From contig JAIQFQ010000009.1 in assembly GCA_020073245.1 (NCBI GenBank), positions 39,703-103,702 on the forward strand: a DNA stretch of 64,000 nt, given 5' to 3'. Below the pieces are notes generated by a model. It worked only from the letters and a program-made list of their open reading frames with translations. It was not told the origin of the DNA and did not search any database. This document shows, piece after piece, positions 25,280-33,765 of this stretch (positions are counted from its first letter, which is position 1; each line of letters begins with the position of its first letter). The DNA comes from Terriglobia bacterium (GTDB taxonomy: Bacteria > Acidobacteriota > Thermoanaerobaculia > Thermoanaerobaculales > Thermoanaerobaculaceae). The position numbers and the translations under genes are program-made.

Positions 25280-26380
25280 TCACAAGCTCCTCACGGTCCT
25301 GAACGTGGCAAGGCCCAGCACCGCCGCGCCGTAGATCACGAGGCCGACGACCTGAGGCCACCATGTCGCCGGGCCTGCCCCTTTCAGGACGATCTCCCGC
25401 AGCGCAACCAGGAAGTACCGGGCCGGGACGATGTGAGTGATGATCCGAAGACCGGCGGGCATCGAGGAGATGGGGAATATGAAGCCGGACAGGAGAAGGG
25501 TAGGGAGCATAGAGGAGAGCAGGCCGAGCTGGAACGCCACCTGTTGGGTGTCCGCGAGCGTAGAGATGAAGATCCCCCAGCCGAGGCTGACGGCGAGGAA
25601 CAGGACCATAACGCACGCAAGCCAGACGAGCGAGCCGCGCACCGGCACGTCGAATAGCAGGTGCGCGACGAGCAGCGAGGCCGAGGCCGCGACGAAGGAG
25701 ACCAGCAGGTAGGGGAGCGTCTTGCCGGCGAGCAGCTCGACCGCGACCAGCGGGGTCGCGCGGAGCGACTCCATGGTCCCGCGCTCCTTCTCGCGAACCA
25801 CAGCCAGGGCGGTGGCAATCACCGCGGTCACCATCATGATGAACGCCAGCAGGCCGGGGACCAGGAAGCGAGCGGAAGCGAGGTCGGGGTTGTACCAGAC
25901 GAGGGGCACTCCCGCCACGACGCCCCCAGCGCCCGCACGGACGACCGGCGACACGGACGCGACGATCTGTCGCGCATAGCCGAGGATGGTGTTGGCGGTC
26001 TGGGAATCCGAGCCGTCCAGGACGAACTGCAGCGTTGTCGGCCTGAGCGCCACCATGTCGACGCCGTATCTCGGGGGAACCACGAGGGCGGCCTGCGCGC
26101 GGCCGGTGTCGAAGAGACGATCGAGGACGCGTACGTCGTGGGTGTGTAACACGAGGTCGAAGTAGCCGCTCCTCAGGAACGCCTCGCTCACATCACGCGC
26201 AGCGCGGCTGCCGTCCTGGTCCACCACCGCAAGCCGGATGTGCTGGACGTCGAACGAGAGGGCGTACCCGTAGATGAAAAGGAGCAGGATCGGCATGCCG
26301 ATGAGGGTCAGCGCCGTGCGAGGGTCGCGGCGGAGCTGGAGCAGCTCTTTGACGGCGATGGCGAGCGTGCGTCGGAGCAT
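25280..26380 (-). CDS. ABC-2 type export permease (YbhS-like)
   Basis: This 366-residue paralogue of the following permease starts at ATG 26380 in TGATG overlap with the ATPase stop. It opens MLRRTLAIAVKELLQLRRDPRTALTL and carries a large periplasmic domain (residues ~45-170), then helices with the coupling motif REKERGTMESLRATPL. The two permeases probably form the heterodimeric pore. The track ORF extends upstream through the ATPase gene in another frame and should be ignored. Confidence 0.92.
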   Translation of the reverse strand: MLRRTLAIAVKELLQLRRDPRTALTLIGMPILLLFIYGYALSFDVQHIRLAVVDQDGSRAARDVSEAFLRSGYFDLVLHTHDVRVLDRLFDTGRAQAALVVPPRYGVDMVALRPTTLQFVLDGSDSQTANTILGYARQIVASVSPVVRAGAGGVVAGVPLVWYNPDLASARFLVPGLLAFIMMVTAVIATALAVVREKERGTMESLRATPLVAVELLAGKTLPYLLVSFVAASASLLVAHLLFDVPVRGSLVWLACVMVLFLAVSLGWGIFISTLADTQQVAFQLGLLSSMLPTLLLSGFIFPISSMPAGLRIITHIVPARYFLVALREIVLKGAGPATWWPQVVGLVIYGAAVLGLATFRTVRSL

Positions 26381-27324
26381 CAGGCCGCCCTGCCCTCGGC
26401 CAGGGCGATCATGTGGATGAAGACGTCCTCCAGCGAAGGCGCGATCGCCGTCACGGTGGCGTCTGCGCAGCCGGCCTGGGTGATTCGAATCGCGAGACCG
26501 TCGACGAACCTCGCCTCGGCGAGAACGATATGGAGGCGCTCTCCGAAAAGCGCAACCTCCTCGACCCCCGGCAGCCCCTCGAGCGCGGTCATCGCGCGGG
26601 CGGGGTTCGTGCAGGCCAGCTCGACGATGGTTCCGGTGGGGAACACCTGCTTGAGCGCCGGTACGGCGTCGAGGGCGAGAAGCCGGCCGGCGTGCATCAG
26701 AGCCACCCGGTGGCAGCGCTCCGCCTCGTCCATGTAGTGAGTCGTGACGAACACCGTCGTGCCGGCGCCCGCGAGCTCGTCGATGAAGTCCCAGAAGCGT
26801 CGGCGCGCCTCGGGATCCACGCCCCCGGTCGGCTCGTCCAGGAAGACGATCGGCGGGCGGTGGAGAAGCGCCGCGACCAGCGCCAGGCGCTGACGGAAGC
26901 CGACCGGAAGATCCCGGATCAGCGTCGAGCGGCGCTCCTGGAGGCCCGCCTGGGCCACGGCCCACTCCTGCCGCTCGGCCATCGCCTTGCCGAACAGGCC
27001 GTACGTTCCCCCCCAGAACCGGAGGTTCTCCTCGACGGTCAGGTCGCCGTAGAGGGAGAACCTCTGCGACATGTACCCGATTCGCTGCTTGATGTCGTCG
27101 GGCTTGCGCGCAACGTCGAAGCCGAGCACGGTGGCGGAACCGGAACTCGGCGACAGGAGGCCGCAGAGCATTCGGATCGTCGTGGTCTTGCCTGCGCCGT
27201 TGGAGCCCAGGAAGCCGAAGATTTCGCCGGGCCGGACGGCGAACGACACATGGTCCACCGCCACGAACGGGCCGAACGTCCGTGTCAGGTCCTTCACGAC
27301 GACCGCCGGGGCCGATGCGCTCAT
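26380..27324 (-). CDS. ABC transporter ATP-binding protein (second ATPase of operon)
   Basis: The 314-residue ATPase energises the ABC-2 exporter. Walker A is GSNGAGKTT near residue 39 and Walker B VFLDEPTGGVDPEA near 160. The ABC signature is unusual: the expected LSGGx is LPVGFRQRLAL, so the SGG is replaced by PVG. The next residues are otherwise normal and the second ATPase gene has a canonical LSGGMKQK. The start ATG overlaps the tolC stop (ATGA). With the 28715-29659 gene it corresponds to the two halves of a YbhF-type double ATPase. Confidence 0.92.
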   Translation of the reverse strand: MSASAPAVVVKDLTRTFGPFVAVDHVSFAVRPGEIFGFLGSNGAGKTTTIRMLCGLLSPSSGSATVLGFDVARKPDDIKQRIGYMSQRFSLYGDLTVEENLRFWGGTYGLFGKAMAERQEWAVAQAGLQERRSTLIRDLPVGFRQRLALVAALLHRPPIVFLDEPTGGVDPEARRRFWDFIDELAGAGTTVFVTTHYMDEAERCHRVALMHAGRLLALDAVPALKQVFPTGTIVELACTNPARAMTALEGLPGVEEVALFGERLHIVLAEARFVDGLAIRITQAGCADATVTAIAPSLEDVFIHMIALAEGRAA

Positions 27325-28718
27325 TGTCCGGCCGCCCGCGCGAGGTAGGCCGACGCGATCCACGACGAGGCCCGAGCGTTGATCTGCTGCTGCTCCGCGC
27401 CCGCGAGGCCGGCCTGGGCGTCGAGGACCTCGAGCATCGTGGCCAGGCCGGCTGCGTGCCGCTCGCTCGCCGCAACCTCGCGCTTCTCCGCCGCCGCTCG
27501 GGCGGCGTCGGCCGCCGTCACGGCCGCCAGCGCGCTTTCGAGGTTGCGGCGGTTGGTCTCCACCTCGAGGAGGATCCGGCGAGTGAGATCCTCCCGGTCG
27601 CGTTGGGCGGCTTGCTGGTTGAGCCGGAAAGCCGCCGTGTCGGCGCGGGTCCTCCCGCCGTCGAACAACGTCAGCGAGGCGGCGAGTCCGACGCTCCACG
27701 AGTCCTTCCACTGGTCGGCCTGGGGGAAGTACCGCTGGTTGGGGCGGCTGTAGTCCCATTGGGCGACAGCGCCAACCGTCGGGCGCATCCCGGCCCGCGC
27801 GATCTCCTCTCGGGCGTGGAGGGCCGCCAGTTGCGCCGCCGTCACGGCGAGCTCGTGCCTCCGCGCGAGCGCCTGGCCCTCGAGGTCCGCGAGGGCGCCG
27901 GGGAGCGCCGGCAGGCCCCTCGCCAGCGAGTCAGCGAGCTCGACGGCGTCCTGATCGGGGAGCTGGAGCAACGACCGCAGTCGGGCCAGAGAGTTGGCGG
28001 CCGAGTTCTCGGCGGCGATCACCTGGACCCGTGCCGAGGCAGCCCGCTCCTCTGCCGCCAGGACGTCGGCCTCAAGAGTCATCCCGGCGGTCAGAAGAGC
28101 GCGCGTGTCGTCGAGAAGCCGCTTCGCTCTTTCCTCTTGGGAGCGCGCCGCGCCGACGTTCGCCGCGTCGCGCACGGCCTCCCAGTACCCCAGACGGGCC
28201 GTGAGCCTGACGTCTGCAACGGTTTGGCCGGTGACGGCGAGCGAGGCATCGGTGTCGTGGCGTGTCGCCGTGCGCTGGGCGGTGATCGCTCCCCCGGCGT
28301 AGAGCGCCTCCGAGAGCCTGAAGCTGGCGCCGTAGGTCGTGGTGATGTCGGGAACGAGGACGAGCGGTTGCTGGCCGGGCAACGCGAAGGGGAGCGCGAA
28401 CTCCGGCACCGAGCTTCGCTGGGCGAGCGTGGCGGTGCCCGCGATCAGCGGCAGGCGAGCCGCATCGGCCGCGTTGACGGATTCGGCCGCAGCGCGAGCA
28501 CGGTCGAGCGCAGCAGCGGCAACGTGGGAGACCTCCGCCGCGCGGGACGCAGCGCCCTCGGCCGTCAGCTTGACTGTTTCTGCGTTGGCCGTGGAGGCAA
28601 TGAGTGCGATGAATACCCCTGCAATGGCTGCCGTCCCTGCGATCGTTGAAGACACTCGGGCGGGTGGGGGAACTGAGCCCTGTGCCCTGAGCCCTGTGCC
28701 CTGCATTGGAGTTCTCAT
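27321..28718 (-). CDS. TolC-family outer-membrane efflux protein
   Basis: The 465-residue trimeric outer-membrane channel has a signal peptide TAAIAGVFIALIASTANA ending near residue 46. Two structurally repeated halves follow, with alternating helices and beta segments, for example RLSEALYAGGAITAQRT and SLTLFDGGRTRADTAAFRL, each ending in the hairpin-barrel motif. The start ATG overlaps the previous ATPase stop (ATGA). The pre-signal residues MQGTGLRAQGSVPP are encoded by a tandem GCCCTGT/GCCCTGA repeat (28674-28705), so the N terminus may in fact start later. Lying between two ATPase genes is unusual. Confidence 0.88.
   Translation of the reverse strand: MRTPMQGTGLRAQGSVPPPARVSSTIAGTAAIAGVFIALIASTANAETVKLTAEGAASRAAEVSHVAAAALDRARAAAESVNAADAARLPLIAGTATLAQRSSVPEFALPFALPGQQPLVLVPDITTTYGASFRLSEALYAGGAITAQRTATRHDTDASLAVTGQTVADVRLTARLGYWEAVRDAANVGAARSQEERAKRLLDDTRALLTAGMTLEADVLAAEERAASARVQVIAAENSAANSLARLRSLLQLPDQDAVELADSLARGLPALPGALADLEGQALARRHELAVTAAQLAALHAREEIARAGMRPTVGAVAQWDYSRPNQRYFPQADQWKDSWSVGLAASLTLFDGGRTRADTAAFRLNQQAAQRDREDLTRRILLEVETNRRNLESALAAVTAADAARAAAEKREVAASERHAAGLATMLEVLDAQAGLAGAEQQQINARASSWIASAYLARAAGQ
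28674..28705. repeat. GCCCTGA/GCCCTGT 7-nt tandem repeat in the tolC 5' end
   Basis: Units TGAGCCC TGTGCCC TGAGCCC TGTGCCC form about four 7-nt periods. The complement contains AGGGCACAGGG, which also occurs at 54750-54770 between ptb-buk and ptb. Confidence 0.6.
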
Positions 28719-29659
28719 GCTGCCTCCCCAACGACGTGGTTGCCCTTGGTGCGGGTGAGATGGAGGAACGTGTCCTCCAACCCTGCCGGGATCGCCCGCA
28801 CCTCCTCGACGACCGCACCTGCCTGTTCAAGCGCGGACCGGATCGCATCGATCGCCCCCTCGCCGAGTTCGAGCCGCACGTGAAAGCGGGCCGCGAACGA
28901 GCGCACGTCGACGACGCCCGGCACTCCGGTCAAGGCGCGGGCGACCAGCGTGCGGGGCTGGGCAGACACCTCGACGACGACGCCGGGGAGCAGGCGGATG
29001 AGCTGGCCAGGCGGCGCGTCGGCGAGGACGCGCCCTTCGTGCATGAGGACCACTCGGGAGCACCTCTCCGCCTCGTCCAGGTAGGGCGTGGCGACCACGA
29101 GGGTGAGGCCCTCGGCGACCAGGTCGGCGAGCAGCCGCCAGAACTCCCGCCGCGTCACCGGATCGACGCCGGTCGTCGGCTCGTCCAGAAGGAGGATGTC
29201 CGGGGAGTGCATCAGGCTACAGGCAAGGGCAAGCTTCTGTTTCATCCCGCCGGAGAGCCGGTCGGCCTGGCGCGACCGGAACGCAGCGAGTCCCACGCGT
29301 TCGAGCAGGAGGTCCCTCCGCGCTCGCCACCCCTTCACCCCGAGCAGCAGGGCGAAGAACTCGACGTTCTCGTCCACGGTCAGGTCACCGTAGAGAGCGA
29401 AGCGCTGGGCGAGGTAGCCGAGGCGGTGGTGGAGGGCCCTCCGATGTTGCCAGGCATGACGTCCGAGCACCTCGACGGAGCCGGCGGTCGGGCGCAGGAG
29501 GCCTGCAAAGACGCGGAGGGAGGAGGTCTTGCCGGCGCCGTCGGGTCCGATGAGGCCGATCACCTGGCCGCGCTCGACCGCGAAATCGAGTCTGTGGACC
29601 GCCGTTATCTCGCCGTAACGCACGACGAGACCGCTCGCCGCGATTACCGCATTGGACAT
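28715..29659 (-). CDS. ABC transporter ATP-binding protein (first ATPase of operon)
   Basis: The 314-residue ATPase starts at ATG 29659 in TGATG overlap with the hlyD stop. Walker A is GPDGAGKTS near residue 38, the signature LSGGMKQKLALACSLMH near 138 and Walker B LLLDEPTTGVDPVT near 158. YGDLTVDENVEFFALLLG is the Q-loop neighbourhood. It has a complete motif set, unlike the second ATPase. It is read before the tolC gene in the operon. Confidence 0.92.
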   Translation of the reverse strand: MSNAVIAASGLVVRYGEITAVHRLDFAVERGQVIGLIGPDGAGKTSSLRVFAGLLRPTAGSVEVLGRHAWQHRRALHHRLGYLAQRFALYGDLTVDENVEFFALLLGVKGWRARRDLLLERVGLAAFRSRQADRLSGGMKQKLALACSLMHSPDILLLDEPTTGVDPVTRREFWRLLADLVAEGLTLVVATPYLDEAERCSRVVLMHEGRVLADAPPGQLIRLLPGVVVEVSAQPRTLVARALTGVPGVVDVRSFAARFHVRLELGEGAIDAIRSALEQAGAVVEEVRAIPAGLEDTFLHLTRTKGNHVVGEAA

Positions 29660-30645
29660 CAGGACTTCCCCCCGGCTGCAACGTCGAAATACGCATCTGC
29701 CGGCATCCCCGGTTTGAAAACGCAGCCCGAGTTCTCCAGGCCCACCTTGACGCGGAAGACGAGCTTGGCCCGTTCCTCCGGCGTCTGGACGTTCTTCGGT
29801 GTGAACTCGGCGACGTCGGACACGTAGGTCACCTTCCCGGTGAAGTCGCTGGGACGACCGTCGATGCGGACCCTGACCGCGTCGCCGAGGCGAACCCTCG
29901 CGAGGGACGGCTCGTCGACGTAAACGCTGAGCCACGGGTGGGCGATGTCGGTGAGCACGTAGAGGAGCGCACCGGGCGCCAGAACCTCGCCCGGCTCGGC
30001 CGCCCGCTGGGTGATCACGCCCTCGCGAGGTGCCTGGACGATGGCATCGGTGATGCGCTGCTGGATGGCGGCCACCGTGGCCTCGGCCGCCGCTCTGGCG
30101 GCACGGGCCTGTTCGATCTCCTCGGGACGGAAGCCGGCCCTTGCCTTCGCCAGCTCGGCCCGGTCGGCGGCTGCGATCCGTCCGAGCACCTCCGCCCTTG
30201 TGCGTGCGTCGTCGCGCGCCTTCAAAGTCGCCGTGCCGCGATCCGCCAGGCCCTCGAGGCGGTGGAGATCGAGCGTCGCCCCGTCGAGCTCCGCCTCGGC
30301 TCGGGCAAGCTCGGCCTCGGCACGCGCGATGTCCTCCTCGCGGGTTCCGGCCCGCATCAGGCGGAGTCGAGCGTCCGCGTTGTCCAGCTCGGCCCGTCCT
30401 CGGGCCAGATCGTGCTCGGCGTCGACGGTGTCCAGGCGAGCGAGGACGTCGCTGGCCTTGACCGCATCGCCCTCCCAGAACGGGAGCTGGACGAGCTTCC
30501 CACCGACCTTCGCGGCGATCCGGACCTCCGTCGCCTCGATGTGGCCGGACGCGTGAATGGCGTCGCGGCCACCCGCGCCGTGGCACCCCAGGTGGGTCAG
30601 CGCGGCGGCCGCGACGGCAAGAATCGTGGCGAGTTGGTTGCGCAT
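29659..30645 (-). CDS. HlyD-family periplasmic adaptor lipoprotein (YbhG-like)
   Basis: The 328-residue protein starts at ATG 30645 after GAGGAGG. The signal peptide carries a lipobox-like LTHLGC (residues ~17-22). HIEATEVRIAAKVGGKL is the barrel-sandwich opening. Residues ~80-200 form a long coiled-coil hairpin (LARAEAELARAEAELDGATLDL), and VQAPREGVITQRAAEPGEVL closes the sandwich. It bridges the inner-membrane exporter and the TolC channel. It begins 10 bases after the tetR stop, so it is the second gene of the operon. Confidence 0.92.
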   Translation of the reverse strand: MRNQLATILAVAAAALTHLGCHGAGGRDAIHASGHIEATEVRIAAKVGGKLVQLPFWEGDAVKASDVLARLDTVDAEHDLARGRAELDNADARLRLMRAGTREEDIARAEAELARAEAELDGATLDLHRLEGLADRGTATLKARDDARTRAEVLGRIAAADRAELAKARAGFRPEEIEQARAARAAAEATVAAIQQRITDAIVQAPREGVITQRAAEPGEVLAPGALLYVLTDIAHPWLSVYVDEPSLARVRLGDAVRVRIDGRPSDFTGKVTYVSDVAEFTPKNVQTPEERAKLVFRVKVGLENSGCVFKPGMPADAYFDVAAGGKS

Positions 30646-30655
30646 CAAAACCTCC

Positions 30656-31294
30656 TCAGTTTCCCTTTCGAGAGATGCCGTCGAGCACGATGTCGAGGAC
30701 GGACTCGGAGAGCGTCTCGAGGTCGGCCGGAGAGGCCGGGGGGAGCGGGAGCTTGTCTCCAAACCTGTCGCGGAGTCGTAAGGCGTTTGCCATGAACATC
30801 ATCGCGCCCACCAGCATGAGATGCGTCGCGAACGGATTCACACGCCGGAACGCGCCGCGGGAGGCACCGTCGTCGAGCACCTGCTTGGTCATCAGCATGA
30901 CCTCGGCGATCTGGCGGATGGCGGCGTCAGGCATGTTCGGCCCGCCTGCCGTGATCTCGCGAAGCATGAGCTGCGGGAGGTAGGGGTGCTCGCGGACGGC
31001 GCGGGCGAACGCTCGGGGGATCGCCCCAAGACGCCTGCGTGGCTCGTCTGACTCGGTGAGGGCGGCGGCCACGAGCGTCCGGATGCGGCTCACGTGGGTG
31101 CTGACGACCTCGGCGAAGAGCGCGGCCTTGTCCCCGACGTGGTAGTACAGCATCGCCTTGTTGACGCCGGCCCGCCGCGCGATCTCGTCGACCGTCGCCC
31201 CACCGAACCCCTGTTCCGCGAACAGTTGGCCGGCGGCGTCGAGGATGCGGTCACGCGCCGCCGACCCGGGTTGTGCAACCTCGTTGGTTCCCAC
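30656..31294 (-). CDS. TetR-family transcriptional regulator of the efflux operon
   Basis: The 212-residue repressor starts at GTG 31294 behind GGGAGG (the track ATG is upstream of this site). The helix-turn-helix RDRILDAAGQLFAEQGFGGATVDEIARRAGVNKAMLYYHVGDK is complete by eye; the recognition helix includes VNKAMLYYHV (note AGVNKAMLYYH). The C-terminal domain is long and helical, with a DUF-type (YbiH/CecR-like) shape. It heads the operon and a quasi-palindrome covers its own promoter, so autorepression is likely. The ligand is unknown. Confidence 0.93.
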   Translation of the reverse strand: MGTNEVAQPGSAARDRILDAAGQLFAEQGFGGATVDEIARRAGVNKAMLYYHVGDKAALFAEVVSTHVSRIRTLVAAALTESDEPRRRLGAIPRAFARAVREHPYLPQLMLREITAGGPNMPDAAIRQIAEVMLMTKQVLDDGASRGAFRRVNPFATHLMLVGAMMFMANALRLRDRFGDKLPLPPASPADLETLSESVLDIVLDGISRKGN

Positions 31295-31307
31295 CCCGCA
31301 CCTCCCA

Positions 31308-31345
31308 TTAACCAATCGGTTAGACCGACTAGTTAGTTATCCCAC
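31308..31345 (-). promoter_or_regulatory. TetR operator overlapping the -10 box
   Basis: TTAACCAATCGGTTAG and the nearby GACCGACTAGTTAGTTA form two linked quasi-palindromic half-site pairs. TAACC-AAT-CGGTTA is nearly its own complement. The element lies between the -10 box and the tetR start, where a bound repressor would block polymerase. Confidence 0.65.
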
Positions 31346-31364
31346 CGCTCACAAGGGATGTCAA
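31336..31364 (-). promoter_or_regulatory. Sigma-70 type promoter of the tetR efflux operon
   Basis: The -35 box TTGACA (31364-31359) and the -10 box GATAAC (31341-31336) are 17 bases apart, with TGG before the -10 giving an extended -10. This is the best promoter in the window. Confidence 0.75.
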
Positions 31365-31463
31365 GTGCTCGCTTGGAGTGTTGCACTTCTCTTCCAAGGA
31401 ACGATCGAGCTGAGCTGATTCCCCCGTATCGGGGACCCCAATCGAAGTCCGGGACCGCGTGGC

Positions 31464-32117
31464 TCAGCGGGTGGCCGGGGCCCTGTGACGGTCGATCCAG
31501 TACCCCCAGGGGACGAGCAGCCACATCGCGAGGCCCACCCACGCGAGGGCCTTTTCGCTCGGAGGCGGTGGACCGAGAAGGTTGCCGATGTAGCCTGCGG
31601 CCAGGAACACGACGAGAGCCCACAACGACCACCCGCCGACGCGGTCTCGTGCCCGGGTCGATCTGGAATAGAGCGCCAGCCCGAGGCCGAAGATTGCCCC
31701 CTCAAGGAGGACCGTGGCGGCGACGGAGTTCCACAGGCCGAGGCCCACCTTCGGCCCTCCGGGCAGCAACGGAAGGTCGGGGCGATGGGAGATCCAATCC
31801 AGCACCCAGTGGCTCACTACCGCGAGGCCGACGACGCTGGCTCCGCGGCGATCGCGACGGGCCGCGAAATAGACGAGCCCCGCGAGGAGTCCCCACCCAA
31901 GGCACGCGAGCAGGCTGTGCGTGTAAGGGTATAGCACGAAGTCGAGCGGTGTCACCGCCGTGTTGCCGGGGTCGATGCGGACGCGCTCCAGACCCACCAG
32001 GAGGAAGACAGGCCAGAGCAGATCGACGAGTTGCGCGGACAACAGCAGGGTGCCAAGCGAGACCCGGGGCGCAAACTGCTTCGCGCCCAGACCGACACCG
32101 AAGTGTCCGATGAACAT
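31464..32117 (-). CDS. Polytopic membrane protein (metal-dependent hydrolase-like, YdjM type)
   Basis: The 217-residue protein starts at ATG 32117 after GAGGAGG. It has about six to seven hydrophobic helices. It begins MFIGHFGVGLGAKQFAP, and the His/Asp-containing LYPYTHSLLACLGWG and SHWVLDWISHRPDLPL recall the YdjM/DUF457 family of membrane-bound putative metal-dependent hydrolases, whose members share HxxxH...D motifs. The enzymatic activity is unknown. The gene is divergent from nnr and sits tail-to-head beside the tetR promoter. Confidence 0.75.
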   Translation of the reverse strand: MFIGHFGVGLGAKQFAPRVSLGTLLLSAQLVDLLWPVFLLVGLERVRIDPGNTAVTPLDFVLYPYTHSLLACLGWGLLAGLVYFAARRDRRGASVVGLAVVSHWVLDWISHRPDLPLLPGGPKVGLGLWNSVAATVLLEGAIFGLGLALYSRSTRARDRVGGWSLWALVVFLAAGYIGNLLGPPPPSEKALAWVGLAMWLLVPWGYWIDRHRAPATR

Positions 32118-32205
32118 GGCAAACCTCCTCGAGGTGGGCCAAGCATACTTCCGAGTCTGGCACGGCGATTGTGCGGGTTCGCGGGCTTCACCGTGTCGGG
32201 GGCGG

Positions 32206-32211
32206 TACGAT
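32206..32211 (+). promoter_or_regulatory. -10-like TACGAT before nnr
   Basis: The element CGGTACGAT lies 18 bases before the nnr ATG and resembles the TGGTACGAT element upstream of 47327. No -35 box is obvious. Confidence 0.3.
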
Positions 32212-32229
32212 AGCGGAGCGGGAGGGTCG

Positions 32230-33765
32230 ATGATCCCAATCCTGGACAGCGGCGGCATGCGCGAGGCGGATCGCGTCACCATCAGCGAACTCGGGCTGCC
32301 CAGCCTCGTGCTGATGGAATCGGCGGCCTCCGCGGTGACCGAGGTTGTAGCGGAGCGAATTCCCGACGCGGGGCGCGTCGTGATCGTATGCGGCCCGGGA
32401 AACAACGGCGGGGATGGGCTTGCGGTTGCGCGGCAGCTGCGATGTCGGGGGTTCGATGTCGTGGTCGGCATGGTCGCCGCGAACCGCGAGGTGAAGGGAG
32501 ATGCGGCGGTCCAGCTCGCTCTCGCGCGGAGCTTCGACGTGCGGATCCGCGACTGCGCCCGGGGGACCCAAGCCCACCTCGCACAGCTGCTGGTCGGTTC
32601 CGACGTGGTCGTCGATGCTCTCTTCGGTACCGGCCTCGATCGACCCCTCTCAGGGCGCTGGGCTCAGGCGGTCCGCGCCATCAACCGAGCTGGGGTCCCA
32701 GTGGTCGCGGTCGACATCCCATCGGGCCTTGAGGGCTCCTCGGCAAGCGTGCCGGACGTAGCGGTGAAGGCTTCGGTGACCGTCACGTTCGGTGCGCCCA
32801 AGATCGCCCACGTCTTGCCGCCCGCGTGCTGGCTGTGCGGTGAGGTTGCGGTGGCCGACATCGGGATCCCGCCGTGGGTCGTCGAGCGCCAGGCGAACGT
32901 GGCGCTCGTCGAGGCCGAGGACGTGATGGAGTGGCTCCCCAGGCGCCCCGCGGACTCCCACAAGGGACGGTTCGGGCACCTGCTGGTCGTCGCCGGGCGC
33001 GAGGGTAGGGCCGGTGCGGCGGCGCTCGCCGCTCGCGCCGCGGTCGCCCTCGGCTCGGGTCTCGTTACGGTCGCGACGGTGCGCGCCGCGATGAGACCGA
33101 TCCAGTCCCTGGTACCGGAAGCGATGGTGGACCCGCTCCCGGAAGGCGAGGACGGTGCCGTGAGCGGCGAGGGGATCGACGCCTCGCTCGAAAAGGCCAC
33201 GGCTCTCGCGGTCGGCCCCGGTCTGGGTCTCGGTGACGGGCCGCGCCGGTTGCTCACGACGATCCTGGAGAAGTGGCACGGCCCGCTGCTTCTCGATGCG
33301 GACGCACTGACCCTCCTCGCGGGCAAGCTCAAGCCGCTGCGCGGTCGCGACGTCCCGGCGGTGCTGACGCCCCACCCGGGCGAACTGGGGCGGCTGCTCG
33401 GCGTTCCGACCGCCGAGGTGACCCGGGATCGCCTCCGCGCCGCGCTCGCTGCCGGCAGGAAGGCAGGCGCCGTCGTGCTCGCCAAAGGGGCGCGCACGGT
33501 GATTGTCGGCGGCGAGGGCTGGAGCCTGGTCAACCCCACGGGCACGCCAGGCCTCGCTTCCGGCGGCGCCGGTGACGTGCTTACGGGAGCCATCGGCGCC
33601 TTCCTCGCGCAAGGCGTCCCTCCCAAGGAGGCGGCAGCCGCCGGCGCGTGGCTCCACGGGCGAGCGGCGGAACTGGCAGGCGAGCGCCATTCGGGTGCCG
33701 TCCCGGCAGGCGCGCTCGCGAGGCAGCTGGCGAAGGCCGAGGCCGAGGTGCGGCGGCTGGCGTGA
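32230..33765 (+). CDS. nnr: Bifunctional NAD(P)HX epimerase / ADP(ATP)-dependent dehydratase
   Basis: The 511-residue two-domain enzyme repairs hydrated NAD(P)H. The start is ATG 32230 after GGAGGG. Residues 1-210 are the epimerase with VCGPGNNGGDGLAVARQL and DALFGTGLDRPLSG. Residues ~235-511 are the dehydratase, a ribokinase-like fold with NPTGTPGLASGGAGDVLTG near residue 440. This fusion order (epimerase then dehydratase) is the standard bacterial YjeF type. The stop overlaps tsaE (GTGA), a common genomic pairing. Confidence 0.95.
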   Translation: MIPILDSGGMREADRVTISELGLPSLVLMESAASAVTEVVAERIPDAGRVVIVCGPGNNGGDGLAVARQLRCRGFDVVVGMVAANREVKGDAAVQLALARSFDVRIRDCARGTQAHLAQLLVGSDVVVDALFGTGLDRPLSGRWAQAVRAINRAGVPVVAVDIPSGLEGSSASVPDVAVKASVTVTFGAPKIAHVLPPACWLCGEVAVADIGIPPWVVERQANVALVEAEDVMEWLPRRPADSHKGRFGHLLVVAGREGRAGAAALAARAAVALGSGLVTVATVRAAMRPIQSLVPEAMVDPLPEGEDGAVSGEGIDASLEKATALAVGPGLGLGDGPRRLLTTILEKWHGPLLLDADALTLLAGKLKPLRGRDVPAVLTPHPGELGRLLGVPTAEVTRDRLRAALAAGRKAGAVVLAKGARTVIVGGEGWSLVNPTGTPGLASGGAGDVLTGAIGAFLAQGVPPKEAAAAGAWLHGRAAELAGERHSGAVPAGALARQLAKAEAEVRRLA

